Source: Myxococcota bacterium (lineage in GTDB: Bacteria; Myxococcota_A; UBA796; JAFGLY01). Taken from it: a stretch of 64,000 nt of DNA. Positions 33,420 through 41,232 of this stretch are shown piece after piece; position 1 is the stretch's first letter, and each line of letters starts with the position of its first letter. Under the pieces are notes generated by a model, which was given only the letters and a program-made list of their open reading frames with translations, was not told the origin of the DNA and did not search any database. The stretch spans positions 51,791 through 115,790 of the forward strand of contig JAJRWT010000038.1 of assembly GCA_024276675.1 (NCBI GenBank), read 5' to 3'. The position numbers and the translations under genes are program-made.

Positions 33420-35123
33420 ATGTTCATGTCGTCTGTGTTGTTTCTCATGGCAAGTCCGTTGCTTTCGAATTCCGCCTTGGCATCCGGCGACCATCCGCTC
33501 GCTTCGGATGGTCTGGCCCAGGCATCCAGCAGCGATGTGCCACCACCACCTCCAGTAGTCGTAGAAAAGTACAGTTACAGCGGCCCAACCGGACAGGGCG
33601 AATACACCGCCGCCGAGATCGTTGAGCTGGTTTCGGCCCAGCCCGACGCCCAGCACTACCTGTGGAAGAACGGCTGGACTGACTGGAAACCCTGGAACGA
33701 AGTAGCAGAAATAGCCGAAGCCCTGGCAGCTCCTCCTCCCCCACCGCAGTCCCAGACGGGAACCGCATACAGCCACGTAGGGCCGGAAGGTACTGTGAAC
33801 CAGCTCACAGGAGCCGAAATCGCCGAACTCCTGCGTACCAATCCTGATCAGCAGCACATGGTCTGGAAGCAGGGCTACACCGAGTGGGTGCCGGCCTTGC
33901 AGGTACCCGAGATCGCCGAACTCGTCAAGCTGGCTGAAGAACGAGCAGCCGAAGAAGCAGCCCCGCCCCCGCCACCTCCCGTACCCGTCGCCCCTGCCCC
34001 GCCCCAGGCCGTTGAAACAGCCGCCCCGACCACTGATCTCGTAGTCGAACAGTCCGAAGAACCCTCCTCGACTGGTTGTCACCGCAAGGCCGGCGTAAGA
34101 CTGGGGGGCGAGGCGTGGTTCAACTTTTCTTCCGAACACCTGGAGCTGATGAGCGACGAAAACGCCTCCCCCACGGTGGAATTCACGATACCCCGGGCGC
34201 GTTTCCGGGCCGATGCCCAGCTTTCCTCCAACATCAGCGCGCGTCTGAACGTGGACTTTCCCCAGGATTTCAGCACCACGACCTACGGTGTGGATGGCAA
34301 CTACCTGGAACAGGCCACCATCATCGACGACTCCCCCGACACCTGGGGTCTGTTTTTGAAGGACGCCTACGTAGACATAGCTTCCAGCAACGCCATGCAC
34401 CGGGTGCGTACCGGCCTGCAAAAACCTGTCTTCGGCACCCGCGACTTCTTCAACGATTTCGACGCCTATTTCCTTGGCGGCAATGAAGCCTTCAAGACCC
34501 TGGCCTGGCGTGCTGGCATGGTAGACGACCGCGATCTCGGCGTGGCCTACCAGTTGCAGGCCCTGGACATGTTCCAGGTTGACGTGCAACTGCTCAACGG
34601 CTCCGGATCCTTCATGCGCGACGAAAACAACGCCAAGGACTTCATCGGTCGTGCGATGGCCGAACCCCTGGATTTCCTGCGCTTCCAGGCTTCCGTCCTG
34701 GCCGGGGCCAACGGCAGTGAAGGCGACTCCATCGTCTACCAGGGTTCTCTTTCCGGTGAAGTGTTCCTTGCCGGAGCCCGCCTCATCGCAGAACTCCTCA
34801 TGGCCCAGGAAGGCACTACCGCCGACGACATAGTCAACTCCAGCGGCTTCATGGTGGCGGCAGCCTACGACATTGACCTGTCTTCTTCCATCCAACTGCT
34901 GGATCATCTTTCGTTGCTGGGAAGGTACATGGCATTCGATCCGGTGGCTGGCAACGACTACCCCGATGCCTGGGCAATCATGAATGTGGCCACGCAGCTC
35001 TACTGGAACACCAGGCATCACAAGACTTTCCTCACCGGCCTCACCTACGAGGGCATGATTCCCGAAAACATCGAAGAACCAGTCACACACAGCCTTGTGG
35101 TCCAGAGTGTGTGGAAGTTCTGA
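33420..35123 (+). CDS. Porin-like outer-membrane protein with two GYF_2-type domains
   Basis: 567 residues; GAGGG lies seven bases upstream of the ATG. A short signal peptide (SSVLFLMASPLLSNSALA) is followed by two DUF4339/GYF_2-like domains: YSYSGPTGQGEYTAAEI...YLWKNGWTDWKP and YSHVGPEGTVNQLTGAEI...MVWKQGYTEWVP. Pro-rich linkers separate them and join them to a barrel of about 340 residues resembling phosphate-selective porins (RARFRADAQLSSNISARLNV, RTGLQKPVFGTRDFF), ending VWKF with the BAM-type terminal Phe. The GYF_2 domains should lie in the periplasm, where they may bind proline-rich partners. This combination is unusual. Confidence 0.85.
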   Translation: MFMSSVLFLMASPLLSNSALASGDHPLASDGLAQASSSDVPPPPPVVVEKYSYSGPTGQGEYTAAEIVELVSAQPDAQHYLWKNGWTDWKPWNEVAEIAEALAAPPPPPQSQTGTAYSHVGPEGTVNQLTGAEIAELLRTNPDQQHMVWKQGYTEWVPALQVPEIAELVKLAEERAAEEAAPPPPPPVPVAPAPPQAVETAAPTTDLVVEQSEEPSSTGCHRKAGVRLGGEAWFNFSSEHLELMSDENASPTVEFTIPRARFRADAQLSSNISARLNVDFPQDFSTTTYGVDGNYLEQATIIDDSPDTWGLFLKDAYVDIASSNAMHRVRTGLQKPVFGTRDFFNDFDAYFLGGNEAFKTLAWRAGMVDDRDLGVAYQLQALDMFQVDVQLLNGSGSFMRDENNAKDFIGRAMAEPLDFLRFQASVLAGANGSEGDSIVYQGSLSGEVFLAGARLIAELLMAQEGTTADDIVNSSGFMVAAAYDIDLSSSIQLLDHLSLLGRYMAFDPVAGNDYPDAWAIMNVATQLYWNTRHHKTFLTGLTYEGMIPENIEEPVTHSLVVQSVWKF

Positions 35124-35172
35124 TGCTTTGTCGGGAGTGGCCTATGTAGGGGCCAGCCTGTCTTCGGCCATC

Positions 35173-35234
35173 GGGAACAGACTTCCCCCCAGGAACCGTC
35201 GGCCTTCGGCAGCCTTTTTCCCTACGGCTCCTGG
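35173..35234 (+). promoter_or_regulatory. Candidate structured element, divergent copy 3
   Basis: GGGAA-CAGAC-TTCCC (35173-35187) repeats the CAGA-C loop hairpin of copies 1 and 2, and GCCTTCGG follows at similar spacing. TTTCCCTACGGCTCC (35217-35231) matches the 16-mer of copy 1 and the adenine deaminase leader at all but one position. A T-run within it (35215-35219) after GCC-TTC-GGC could also act as a weak terminator for the porin gene. The spacer 35124-35585 holds no long gene; a 46-codon frame starts at 35277. Confidence 0.3.
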
Positions 35235-35276
35235 AACAATGGCCGCGGAGCAAACTTGAGTTCCTATCCCCGCACC

Positions 35277-35417
35277 ATGGCTGGTGTAATCGTGGTGGCC
35301 ACATGTACTGTGGCTGCTTCGGTTACCTGGTCGTCCAACCGGGTGATATCCTTCATGATGATGGGGCTTGGCTTGCTACGGCTGGTGGTGCTCATCGCTC
35401 AATTGAGGCGGCGATAG
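35277..35417 (+). CDS. Possible 46-residue membrane peptide
   Basis: ATG to TAG. The product has two hydrophobic stretches, MAGVIVVATCTVAASV and ISFMMMGLGLLRLVVLIAQL, and ends in RRR, as small membrane proteins do. It begins 43 bases after the divergent structured element. There is no clear ribosome-binding site, and the frame could be chance in a 460-base spacer. Confidence 0.25.
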   Translation: MAGVIVVATCTVAASVTWSSNRVISFMMMGLGLLRLVVLIAQLRRR

Positions 35418-35554
35418 GAGTTGCTCGCCTCTGAGCGTCGCTGGCTGCAGGCAGGGCTCGTGCCGGTGGACCGAATCGTGGTGGGGCCAGTTGCTTCGGG
35501 ACTTCTTGCCGCCATCACTGTTCGTCTTGCGGGAACTCATTTGCGAAGCGAAAC

Positions 35555-35583
35555 CCCCTGCATCCGTAGTTTGGATGCAGGGG
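35555..35583 (-). terminator. Strong hairpin just after tRNA-Glu
   Basis: CCCCTGCATCC (35555-35565), a 7-base loop and GGATGCAGGGG (35573-35583) pair perfectly over 11 bp. On the minus strand it begins three bases after the encoded CCA and is followed by GTTTCGC, so the T-tract is short. It probably ends or delimits the tRNA transcript. Confidence 0.6.
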
Positions 35584-35585
35584 TA

Positions 35586-35661
35586 TGGCACTCCCAACGG
35601 GAATCGAACCCGTGTCTCCGCCGTGAGAGGGCGGTGTCCTAGGCCGCTAGACGATGGGAGC
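35586..35661 (-). tRNA. tRNA-Glu (CTC)
   Basis: A full cloverleaf on the minus strand, 76 bases with CCA encoded. The acceptor is GCTCCCA with TGGGAGT (one G-T pair). The anticodon stem CCGCC/GGCGG holds the loop CTCTCAC, giving anticodon CTC for GAG codons. The T arm has GGTTCGATTCC. Four bases separate it from tRNA-Gln, so both are cut from one precursor. Confidence 0.95.
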
Positions 35662-35665
35662 AAGA

Positions 35666-35741
35666 TGGTTGAGGCGCTAGGACTCGAACCTAGAACCTTC
35701 GGGGCCAGAACCCGACGTCTTGCCAATTCGACCACGCCTCA
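35666..35741 (-). tRNA. tRNA-Gln (CTG)
   Basis: 76 bases on the minus strand with CCA encoded. The acceptor TGAGGCG pairs with CGCCTCA, and the discriminator is A. The anticodon stem TCGGG/CCCGA holds the loop TTCTGGC, giving anticodon CTG for CAG codons. It lies directly before tRNA-Glu and after a near-consensus promoter. Confidence 0.95.
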
Positions 35742-35752
35742 TCGAGGATGGA

Positions 35753-35781
35753 ATTCTAGCTTGGGGCGTGGGAACTGTCAA
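35753..35781 (-). promoter_or_regulatory. tRNA-Gln/tRNA-Glu promoter
   Basis: On the minus strand TTGACA (35776-35781), exactly 17 bases, then TAGAAT (35753-35758). The first tRNA base is at 35741, so transcription would start about five bases before the mature tRNA. The tRNAs therefore need not depend on gltX transcription. Confidence 0.85.
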
Positions 35782-35864
35782 GGCTTGTAGAGAGTGGGAA
35801 GAGGGGGTGTCGGCAGCGTGGCCCAATGGTTGCGATCTCCGTGCAGGCCCTTACCAGGGGAAGG

Positions 35865-37307
35865 TCAGGCTTGTTCCCTGGCGCGCCGGATACCGTTGCG
35901 AATGCGTGCCAGGGAGCGGTCCTTGCCAAGGACTTCCAGTGTCTCGAAGAGTCCGGGACCAACCCGCTGTCCCGTCACGCAAATCCTGATGGGTTGGGCG
36001 ATGGACTTGAGCTTCAGATCCCTCTGGTGGAGCCATCCGTGGATAACGTCTTCCAGTGATTCCTGGTTCCAGCTTTCCAGGATGGAAAGCTCTGCCGCCA
36101 GTTCTTCTACCCGTTGAATGGCAGCGGGTTTTAGGAATTTCCGCATGGCCCTGGGATCCATTTCCAGTCGGTTGTCCGAGAGGAAGAAGAACCTGGCTCG
36201 GGAGACCATGTCCCGGAGGTCGTGGCTGCGGGATCTGACGGTGTCGAGGGCGGCTTCTGCCATGGCAGGGTCGGGATTCAGATCCATCTCTTTCAGGAAG
36301 GGCGCTGCTCGTCGGCTGATTTCGGTGATGGGCAGATTCTGCATCCAGTACTGGTTTACCCAGTCCAGCTTTTCGGAACTCCAGCGGCCCGCCGCCTTGC
36401 CGATGGCAGCCAGGCTGAAGAACTCCACCAATTGGTCAACGGTGAAGATCTCCTGGTCGCCGTGGGCCCATCCCAGGCGGGCAAGGTAGTTCAGCAAGGC
36501 TTGAGGCAGGTATCCCATGTCACGGTAGGCCCCAACGCTCGTGGCTCCATGTCGCTTGGAGAGCCGCTTACCGTCGGGCCCCAGGATCAGCGGCATGTGG
36601 CCGAAGCGAGGCGGCAAGGCTCCCAGAGCCTCGTAGAGTTGGACCTGTTTGGGGGTGTTGCTGAGATGATCGTCGCCCCTGAGGACCGCTGTTATTCCCA
36701 TGTGGTGGTCGTCCAGCACCACCACGAAGTTGTAGGTGTAGCCGCCGTCGGTTCTGCGGATGACGAAATCGTCCATCTCCTGGTTTTCGAAGAAAATAGG
36801 CCCCTTCACCATGTCCTGGACAACTGTCGTCCCATCCTGTGGCATCTTGAAGCGTACAACATGTGGTCCGCAGTCGGGTCCCAGGTGCAAATCCCTGCAA
36901 TGCCCGTCGTAGTGGGGGTTGCGGCCTTGGGCCATGGCTTCCTTTCGAATGGCGTCCAGACGTCCCATGCTGCATGTGCAGCGGTATGCCTGCGCTCGTT
37001 CCAGCAGGTCTTCAACGGCGCGCTGGTATGTGGCGCCACGTTCAGATTGGCGATAGGGCGCGTGGGGACCGCCTTTTTGGGGGCCTTCATCCCAATCGAG
37101 CCCCAGCCATCGCAGGTCGCGGATGATCTCGTCTTCGAACTCCGGGCGAGAACGCTCCCTGTCGGTGTCTTCGAGGCGAAGGATGAACGTACCGCCTTCC
37201 TTTCGGGCCAGGAGCCAGTTGAAGAGGGCGGTACGGGCGCCGCCTATGTGCAGGTGACCCGTGGGGCTCGGGGCAAAGCGAAGTCGGGGTTTCTGATTTC
37301 GAGACAT
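35865..37307 (-). CDS. gltX: Glutamyl-tRNA synthetase
   Basis: 480 residues, a class I synthetase. The HIGH motif appears as PSPTGHLHIGGART and KMSKS as GKRLSKRHGA. Zinc-type ligands are in YRCTCSM and HYDGHC. It charges tRNA-Glu in the cytoplasm; if the cell lacks GlnRS it would also mischarge tRNA-Gln for the amidotransferase route. The start at 37307 has AGGT about ten bases upstream; the earlier start at 37349 adds a stretch outside the family. Genes for tRNA-Gln and tRNA-Glu follow on the same strand 124 bases after the stop. Confidence 0.96.
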   Translation of the reverse strand: MSRNQKPRLRFAPSPTGHLHIGGARTALFNWLLARKEGGTFILRLEDTDRERSRPEFEDEIIRDLRWLGLDWDEGPQKGGPHAPYRQSERGATYQRAVEDLLERAQAYRCTCSMGRLDAIRKEAMAQGRNPHYDGHCRDLHLGPDCGPHVVRFKMPQDGTTVVQDMVKGPIFFENQEMDDFVIRRTDGGYTYNFVVVLDDHHMGITAVLRGDDHLSNTPKQVQLYEALGALPPRFGHMPLILGPDGKRLSKRHGATSVGAYRDMGYLPQALLNYLARLGWAHGDQEIFTVDQLVEFFSLAAIGKAAGRWSSEKLDWVNQYWMQNLPITEISRRAAPFLKEMDLNPDPAMAEAALDTVRSRSHDLRDMVSRARFFFLSDNRLEMDPRAMRKFLKPAAIQRVEELAAELSILESWNQESLEDVIHGWLHQRDLKLKSIAQPIRICVTGQRVGPGLFETLEVLGKDRSLARIRNGIRRAREQA

Positions 37308-37421
37308 GTTTCTGACCTGCTGGTGGAGGCATGGCTTGATTGTTGGCAAGGGAGGACGGTCAAGGCCCTTATACGCTGGCAGCGGAAGCCGTGGGGAGAA
37401 TCGTGATCACGTCGTGTGCGT

Positions 37422-37946
37422 TCACTGTTCAGGTGGGAACTCGTCCAGGTGGTAGCCGTAGGGTTCCATGAGGTTGTTGATCTCGCGCACGTAGGCTTCA
37501 GCCATGACCTTGGCCTCTCCAACCTTGCCGTGGGCCTTGTTGAAGGATTCGAGGTCATTTCCGTGGTACGCCGCAACCAGGTCCCGGTATGCCTGGGCCT
37601 GGTTGCTCCAGGCTGCCACCGCCTTCTGGTGCAAACCAGTGAGCTGTTGGGAGCTGGTCTGGATGTTTGCCATGGACTCCTTGAGCTGGTTAGCCAGGGG
37701 GATTATCTCGGTTTCGATACGCTCCACGATCTGATCGCTGTCGGATTTTTCTTTGTGGATGGCCTTTGCAAGGGCCAGATACTTGTTGGCCAGGCGGGTG
37801 TTCTGCCGCATGAGCGGGTCCATGGCTGCATGGTAGCTGGCGATTTCGTCAGCCATCGGATCTCCACAAGAAAGAAGGAGCATCGGAAGCAAGAGGAAGC
37901 ACAGGAACGCCAATGTTGGCAATAGCGCAGGTTTGTCCATGTTCAT
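37422..37946 (-). CDS. Small helical lipoprotein
   Basis: 174 residues. The signal ends MLLLSCGDP with the lipidated Cys near residue 27. The rest is almost entirely helical with heptad-like stretches (QIVERIETEIIPLANQLKESM, then QQLTGLHQKAVAAW), so a coiled-coil hairpin is likely. No family is recognised. It lies 114 bases upstream of gltX on the same strand. Confidence 0.7.
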   Translation of the reverse strand: MNMDKPALLPTLAFLCFLLLPMLLLSCGDPMADEIASYHAAMDPLMRQNTRLANKYLALAKAIHKEKSDSDQIVERIETEIIPLANQLKESMANIQTSSQQLTGLHQKAVAAWSNQAQAYRDLVAAYHGNDLESFNKAHGKVGEAKVMAEAYVREINNLMEPYGYHLDEFPPEQ

Positions 37947-38604
37947 GCTGGTTTTCTCCAGGCCAGACGGTTGCCGTTCTGCCTTAGGGGGAGTGTTTCC
38001 TGCAACTGCTCATCCAGTTCCCATCCGGAAAGTGCTCCGGCCGTGGAAGCGGCCTCCTTGGTTCTGGACGGGGCAGGCAGCCGGGTGAAAGCGCTGGAGA
38101 TGGCGCTGCTGTACCGGCGAGGTGTCCCGACGCACCTGCCCAGAAGGTCTCTCGCTGCTGCTTGGTCCGCCTTTTCCGGATGGGAGCTATCCGGAAGACA
38201 AGAACGGGTTAACACGTTCTTCTCAAGCTCGTACCCACTTCGCTGGGAGGATTCCCTGTTCGGGAACGCGTCAGGCAGCACCATGTGGGCGCCTGGTATT
38301 TCGAACAGGAACCGTTTTCGTGTCGGATTGCCCGGATACCTTCCACCAGGATCTACAGTCTTCGTTACGACAGGAATGGCAATGTCGCGTCGCCGAAGAT
38401 ACCCGACATGGGGCGCTCGTTGGGATCCCCCGTGGAGCGGGCTTTCCAACCTGCCGGCTTTGTTGGCCGCCACGCTGACCCTGGCTCCGCCAGGCGTTCG
38501 TTCGCTCCCATGAGCTATTCGGTCCTTGCGAGACATGCGCATCCGTCACTGTCTACGCGCTGCCTTGATTCCCCGATGTTTCCTGATTTTCGCGGAGAGA
38601 ACCC
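37947..38604. other. Long gene-poor region with a string of hairpins
   Basis: About 660 bases with no convincing gene. Open frames exist on both strands, but their products are Arg/Ser/Pro-rich and lack ribosome sites. Between 38174 and 38266 four perfect hairpins follow one another: TTCCGGAT/ATCCGGAA (38174-38196), AAGAACG/CGTTCTT (38200-38221), CCCA/TGGG (38234-38247) and TTCCC/GGGAA (38252-38266). This may be a structured RNA or an extragenic repeat. It is not recognisable as RNase P RNA, tmRNA, SRP RNA or 6S RNA. Confidence 0.4.
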
Positions 38605-39636
38605 TTGAACTCCATCGACCGACTCTCCCTGAATCTTCGCTATGCTGCACGTAGAACCTGCGCCGAAAAAGTCCGTCTCCGCAAGTTTTTGCCTGAACCC
38701 GCCCGACAGGCCTCCTGCTTGGTGCGGCAGGGGCGGCCCGCCCGCCTGGTGCTCGACCTGGCCAGGGGCTGGAAGGGGCTGCCATCGGTTGAGCCCCATT
38801 CCCTCGATTTCTGGCGGCAGGTGGTGCTTTCAGCCGTGGAATGGCTTGGTCCCGTGCCAGTCACCATTCTCGTGCGCAGTACCAGGATCAGCGTGCACGT
38901 GCCAGACATTGTCCGCTTTGCCAGGCGCCTGGAGTGCCCCGTTCTGCTCCTTGGCCAGTGCGAAGGAATCAGCGAGGAGCTTGCACTGTCTCTGATCGAT
39001 GCTGGCCTGAGATCCACCAGGATTTTCTTTGGCGGTGTTTCGCCAGGTGTATACGCAGAAACGGTGGGTGGGGATCTGCCCGGCGCTGCTGGAGCGCTTT
39101 TGTCCCTGTTGGAGGCGCGCGATGCCCGGGGCGCTCCTCTTGGTGTGCTGGTGGATTTTCCTTGCCTGCCGGTCTCTGCGCGTGAACTTCGTGGTGTTGA
39201 AGGGTGGGCGCGGCAGGTGGGCGCAGATGCATTTCAGGTGACACCACCCTTGAGGGCGCCGGTCGCCGCATCCTATCTGGACCCAGAAACCGCGGCCGCC
39301 ATCAAGTCCATGGAAACCAGCCGCGACCCCTTCCATTACACGACTCCGGGAACTCTCCGCGCGATTGAATCGATATGGGCTGCCGGAGATGGTGAGCCCG
39401 GTGCTGTTCGAAGGGCTGGGTATTGCCCCGTGGGGGGGATTCGGCTGGATGTCAGAGCTGACGGAAACCTCGGAGCCTGCCCCTACAAGCCTCCTGTTGG
39501 CAAATTCCAGAAGGGAATGTCGTTGCGGGATCTCTGGAACGGGGGAATGGGGCATTTCCGGGCGATTGCGAATTGTCAGCGGATTTGCTATCACCCGGTA
39601 ATGAAGCCGGGAACGCTGTTTCCATCCCGCCTGTGA
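38605..39636 (+). CDS. Degenerate radical SAM/SPASM-like protein
   Basis: 343 residues from a TTG with GGAGAG about five bases upstream. The C-terminus has the SPASM layout: GYCPVGGIRLDVRADGNLGACPYKP...SLRDLWNGG...CQRICYHP, with Cys residues for an auxiliary Fe-S cluster. The middle resembles a radical SAM barrel (DAGLRSTRIFFGGVSPGVY). The region that should carry CxxxCxxC has no such motif, so it probably cannot make a 5'-deoxyadenosyl radical. It may be a recognition partner or pseudoenzyme. No precursor peptide is adjacent. Confidence 0.65.
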   Translation: MNSIDRLSLNLRYAARRTCAEKVRLRKFLPEPARQASCLVRQGRPARLVLDLARGWKGLPSVEPHSLDFWRQVVLSAVEWLGPVPVTILVRSTRISVHVPDIVRFARRLECPVLLLGQCEGISEELALSLIDAGLRSTRIFFGGVSPGVYAETVGGDLPGAAGALLSLLEARDARGAPLGVLVDFPCLPVSARELRGVEGWARQVGADAFQVTPPLRAPVAASYLDPETAAAIKSMETSRDPFHYTTPGTLRAIESIWAAGDGEPGAVRRAGYCPVGGIRLDVRADGNLGACPYKPPVGKFQKGMSLRDLWNGGMGHFRAIANCQRICYHPVMKPGTLFPSRL

Positions 39637-39713
39637 GTCGGGATCTGATTGGTGTGGAGTGTGCGGTTTTTTGACAGCGGGTATGCCGGCCCGTGGCGAG
39701 AATGGAGTGTCGG

Positions 39714-40262
39714 ATGCAGGTGAATATCGTCGATATCCCTTCCGATGGTTTGCGTCTATGCTTTGATACCACTGATTCCTGGGCATCAAAGGCAGCATCA
39801 GCAGCTTTGGGGGGGGCGCTTTCTGATTTGAACGTAGAGCTGGTTCTTCGCAGGGTGGGGCCTGGAGTCTACGTTGAAGGCAGGGTGTCGGCCAGCGTCC
39901 AGCGCTGTTGCGATCGTTGCCTGGCCGCCCTTCGATATTGTATCGAAGGTCCTGTTCAACTCTACTACGAACCCGGTTCAGAAGACCTTAGCGGCGATGT
40001 CAACCTGCTGTCCGACGAGCTGGAAGTGGGTTTCTTCGACGGAGCCCAACTGGATCTTTCGGCGGTGCTTTCCGAGTTTCTGGCCCTGGAGGCATCGCCG
40101 CGCCTGTTTTGTGGAGACTACGGCGTCAGCCGGCTGGTACCGGGCGAATGCTCATTGCCCGTTTCCAAGGGTGACTCTCCTGAGTCCATGGGCACGGGCG
40201 CTTCTGACGACCAGGTGGGCGATCCTCGGTTTGCGGTTCTCAAACACCTGGACCTGGATTGA
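39714..40262 (+). CDS. DUF177 / YceD family protein
   Basis: 182 residues. The conserved QRCCDRCL motif with paired Cys and the following LYYEP segment identify DUF177, a family linked to 23S rRNA accumulation and usually found just before rpmF, as here. GGAGTG lies seven bases upstream of the ATG at 39714. The C-terminal half is less conserved, and the family's usual DPRF-like tail is present as GDPRFAVLKHL. Confidence 0.85.
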   Translation: MQVNIVDIPSDGLRLCFDTTDSWASKAASAALGGALSDLNVELVLRRVGPGVYVEGRVSASVQRCCDRCLAALRYCIEGPVQLYYEPGSEDLSGDVNLLSDELEVGFFDGAQLDLSAVLSEFLALEASPRLFCGDYGVSRLVPGECSLPVSKGDSPESMGTGASDDQVGDPRFAVLKHLDLD

Positions 40263-40531
40263 CATTGAGGATATTCCATGGCTGCAAGGGGCAAGTTGGC
40301 AGGCGTCGAATGAAACCTACCTGATTCTATGCCATGCGAAGGCCTCTGCCCCCTCCTTTGGAAGGGAACACGCTGGTGGCTTTCTTCTCGACGAAGGCGG
40401 TCTGGCGCAATAGTACCCAATGCTGTTTGTCTTCAACCTTAATCTTGGGCCTGCTTCAGCCAGCGTGGACAGGCGCGACTGTCTCCCTGGCAGCACCTGG
40501 CCAGACCGACCGGAAACCATCGGAGTAGAAG

Positions 40532-40720
40532 ATGGCTGTCCCGAAAAAGCGTACCTCGTCCAGCCGTCGCAACATGCGCCGCAGCCACCATGCCCTGAAA
40601 ACCAACGCCGCCGTGATCCTGTGCCCCGAATGCGGTGAGCCGAAGCTCCTGCATCACATCTGCCAGTCCTGTGGTACCTACAAGGGGCGGAAGGTCATAG
40701 ATGTGGACCGGCATGGCTGA
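40532..40720 (+). CDS. rpmF: Ribosomal protein bL32
   Basis: 62 residues. It begins [20 protein letters not shown], the family signature, and contains CPECGEPK...[12 protein letters not shown], a four-Cys zinc ribbon, so this is the zinc-binding form. GGAG lies seven bases upstream. The 269-base spacer before it holds no other gene. It is followed by acpP rather than plsX. Confidence 0.97.
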   Translation: MAVPKKRTSSSRRNMRRSHHALKTNAAVILCPECGEPKLLHHICQSCGTYKGRKVIDVDRHG

Positions 40721-40820
40721 CCGGTCGCCGCTCCATCCCGTGTCAGTTCACAGAGTGGCGGCGGGATCCATTGTGCTTTCCGTCCGTGGGCGCGAAAGAA
40801 GTCCCGGCCTGTACCGGAGC

Positions 40821-40848
40821 TTGCCTTTCCAGCAGGCCAAGCTATATT
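40821..40848 (+). promoter_or_regulatory. Candidate promoter for the acpP-fabF-rib operon
   Basis: TTGCCT (40821-40826), 16 bases, then TATATT (40843-40848), about 100 bases before the acpP ATG. Acyl carrier protein genes often have their own strong promoter. Confidence 0.5.
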
Positions 40849-40951
40849 CAGCGCTGTTGGCCGGGGAGCCCGGCCCCTGCAATGGCAGGTGCGGATTACT
40901 CCCCCAGATAAGCTGAAGCGTTGTTTGACCATCGCAACAGGAGACACCTGC

Positions 40952-41194
40952 ATGTCCAGCAGAGAAGAGATCGAAGTCAAGGTTAAGGGACTCATTTCCG
41001 ACAACCTCGGTGTTAAGAGCGACGAGATTGCACCCGAAGCGTCTTTTATCGATGATCTGGGCGCTGACAGCTTGGATATCGTCGAGTTGGTCATGGCCAT
41101 CGAAAAGGAATTCGATATCGAAGTCCCCGACGAAGACGCGGAACTCATCTCCACGGTACAAGACGCCATAAACTACATAGCAAGCCACCAGTAG
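40952..41194 (+). CDS. acpP: Acyl carrier protein
   Basis: 80 residues, strongly acidic. The phosphopantetheine site is Ser40 in [22 protein letters not shown] lies nine bases upstream of the ATG. It carries growing acyl chains in type II fatty acid synthesis. fabF follows after a short gap. Confidence 0.98.
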   Translation: MSSREEIEVKVKGLISDNLGVKSDEIAPEASFIDDLGADSLDIVELVMAIEKEFDIEVPDEDAELISTVQDAINYIASHQ

Positions 41195-41232
41195 AGCTTT
41201 GCTCCGGGCAGGCCGGGCACTTGCGAGGTCCA

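Noticed and set aside
33228..35090. A 620-codon minus-strand frame opposite the porin
   Set aside because: The plus-strand gene has a signal peptide, GYF_2 motifs and a terminal Phe. The minus frame is Gly/Val/His-rich noise.
37943..38542. A 199-codon minus-strand frame ending in an ATGA overlap with the small lipoprotein gene
   Set aside because: The overlap is suggestive, but the product is Arg/Ser/Pro-rich, has no ribosome site and no recognisable motif. Left as unassigned intergenic sequence.
39671..39676. TTGACA before the DUF177 gene as a promoter
   Set aside because: No acceptable -10 box lies 16-18 bases downstream.
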